Assembly (NCBI GenBank): GCA_964346275.1
Contig: CAYFUR010000035.1
Coordinates: forward strand, 1 to 34,413
Direction: 5' to 3'
Length of the DNA stretch: 34,413 nucleotides
Origin: CAYFUR01 sp964346275
Lineage (GTDB): Bacteria; Sumerlaeota; Sumerlaeia; SLMS01
Shown: positions 33,672 through 34,413 of the stretch, one piece after another
How positions within the stretch are numbered: position 1 is the first letter of the stretch
Layout of the letters: the number at the start of each line of letters is the position of its first letter
The notes under the pieces: model-generated
The model's database searches: none
The model's input: only the letters and a program-made list of their open reading frames with translations
Told to the model about the DNA's origin: nothing
Made by a program: the position numbers and the translations under genes

Positions 33672-34413
33672 AAACGAACTGGAGCGCCTGGCGTTCTGCC
33701 TGCATCGCTTTTTTCGCGGTCAGTGTTCTCGCCGCCCACGCGGAGCCCGACCGCCTGGTGGTGACCGCGCCGTCGGCCGATGGCCAGCCGGCCGTTTCTC
33801 CGGAAGGGGATTGGCTTGTCTATGCAAGTGACCGCGATGGGTCGACCGGGCTGTACGGTAGAGAGCTGGACAAGAAGAGACTGCGACCGGACGAACCGCT
33901 TTACCCTCATCCAGCGCGCACCGAATCGCCGCGGTTTTCCCCTTCGGGGAAGAACCTGGTTTTTGTTTCCTACCGGCGCGACGCGATGGGAGATGTCTTT
34001 CTCGCCCGGTTTCCCGGTGGGACACCCGAAGCCATTTCACCCAAGGGGAGAATCGATAGCGATCCCTCCTTCTCGCCAGATGGAACAAAAGTCTATTTCG
34101 AAAGCGCGGCGATTGGCGGAGATCCGATCACTTACGTCTATACGATCAAATCAGGAGAACTCGCCCCTCTTCTGAAAGCGAGGCCGAAAATCAATCCCCC
34201 CTATCCGGCGCAAGAAATCAACCGGACGGAAGGCCTCGCCCTCCTTTTCTCGGACGATACGGACGGTAATGGAACATTGGGCTCCGGCGACCAGGCGTCG
34301 GCCTGGGAATTCCGTGGAGATGAATGGCGCCAGCTCACGTTTCCGCTGAGAGACGCGAAGGGGCTCAGCCGCGGTTCGGCGGCCGGCGCGTTGTATATCG
34401 GCGCCCGATGGAA
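33668..34413 (+). CDS. TolB-like WD40/beta-propeller protein (partial, runs off the end)
   Basis: The frame is open from ATG 33668 to the last base of the window, about 248 residues. MKTNWSAWRSACIAFFAVSVLAAHAEP is a signal peptide, so the product is periplasmic. The mature part has repeats of the TolB/PD40 type: QPAVSPEGDWLVYASDRDG, SPRFSPSGKNLVFVSYRRD, SDPSFSPDGTKVYFESAA, each with S-P-(D/E/S)-G followed by a strand and an S-x-R-(D/R) turn. This predicts a beta-propeller for protein or lipid-machinery contacts. The start lies in the stop of the DUF1318 gene (ATGA overlap), so it belongs to the same operon. Residues after about 180 (DDTDGNGTLGSGDQASAWEF) include a calcium-loop-like segment. 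The C-terminus is missing. Confidence 0.8.
   Translation, partial: MKTNWSAWRSACIAFFAVSVLAAHAEPDRLVVTAPSADGQPAVSPEGDWLVYASDRDGSTGLYGRELDKKRLRPDEPLYPHPARTESPRFSPSGKNLVFVSYRRDAMGDVFLARFPGGTPEAISPKGRIDSDPSFSPDGTKVYFESAAIGGDPITYVYTIKSGELAPLLKARPKINPPYPAQEINRTEGLALLFSDDTDGNGTLGSGDQASAWEFRGDEWRQLTFPLRDAKGLSRGSAAGALYIGARW

Noticed and set aside
1..34413. CRISPR array, prophage, insertion sequence or tRNA/rRNA genes
   Set aside because: No regularly spaced repeats, transposase, integrase, phage structural genes or recognisable tRNA cloverleaf were seen on either strand by eye.

Overview
The window looks like a scaffold from an uncultured, diderm (Gram-negative) bacterium with moderately high GC, judged by eye at roughly 60%. 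Evidence for an outer membrane is a LolA-like fold, two very large AsmA/TamB-type proteins, a YdbL/DUF1318 lipoprotein and at least six lipoproteins with clear lipoboxes. The mix of phosphodiester glycosidases, golvesin-type domains, FG-GAP repeats and DUF1318 resembles candidate phyla such as Sumerlaeota or Hydrogenedentota and their PVC/FCB relatives. That placement is my impression only; no rRNA or tRNA gene is visible. A 100-N gap flanked by identical 55-bp sequences shows that this is an assembled scaffold, probably from a metagenome or draft genome.

Layout. 1-1.6 kb: the end of one LolA/DUF2092-like gene, then a LolA-like protein fused to a thioredoxin domain. 1.7-9.6 kb: a cell-surface glycan and wall block with a phosphodiester glycosidase lipoprotein, a polytopic membrane protein, a large lipoprotein N-acetylmuramoyl-L-alanine amidase with a golvesin-like insertion, and a second phosphodiester glycosidase. 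9.8-11.9 kb: larB, divergent from an exported FG-GAP repeat protein. 11.9-14.2 kb, minus strand: FMN reductase, GspF-N/PH-like protein and PHP phosphoesterase in one compact operon, preceded by a tiny lipoprotein. 14.3-18.8 kb, plus strand: an unknown Cys-containing protein, a sugar-phosphate isomerase-like TIM barrel, a lipoprotein, then hflK-hflC. 18.8-22.7 kb, minus strand: tsaD, an exported TP-rich protein and cinA.

22.9-34.4 kb is an envelope-biogenesis block: a 1162-aa AsmA-like protein, then a tight operon behind a good sigma70-type promoter. The operon encodes a rhodanese, an exported SH3b protein, an M48 lipoprotein protease, a 1468-aa YdbH/AsmA-like protein, a YdbL/DUF1318 lipoprotein and a TolB-like beta-propeller that runs off the end. 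Overlapping stop and start codons tie the last five genes into two coupled groups (SH3b-M48 and YdbH-YdbL-TolB).

The most interesting content is this last operon. It looks like a lineage-specific version of the YdbH-YnbE-YdbL intermembrane lipid-transport bridge, with added quality-control (M48) and beta-propeller partners and no separate YnbE gene. The big AsmA-like gene appears broken by the N gap, but removing the gap and one 55-bp copy restores a single open frame. A second unexplained signal is the octamer GTCTATAC, found 12 times on the two strands where about one would be expected from base composition.
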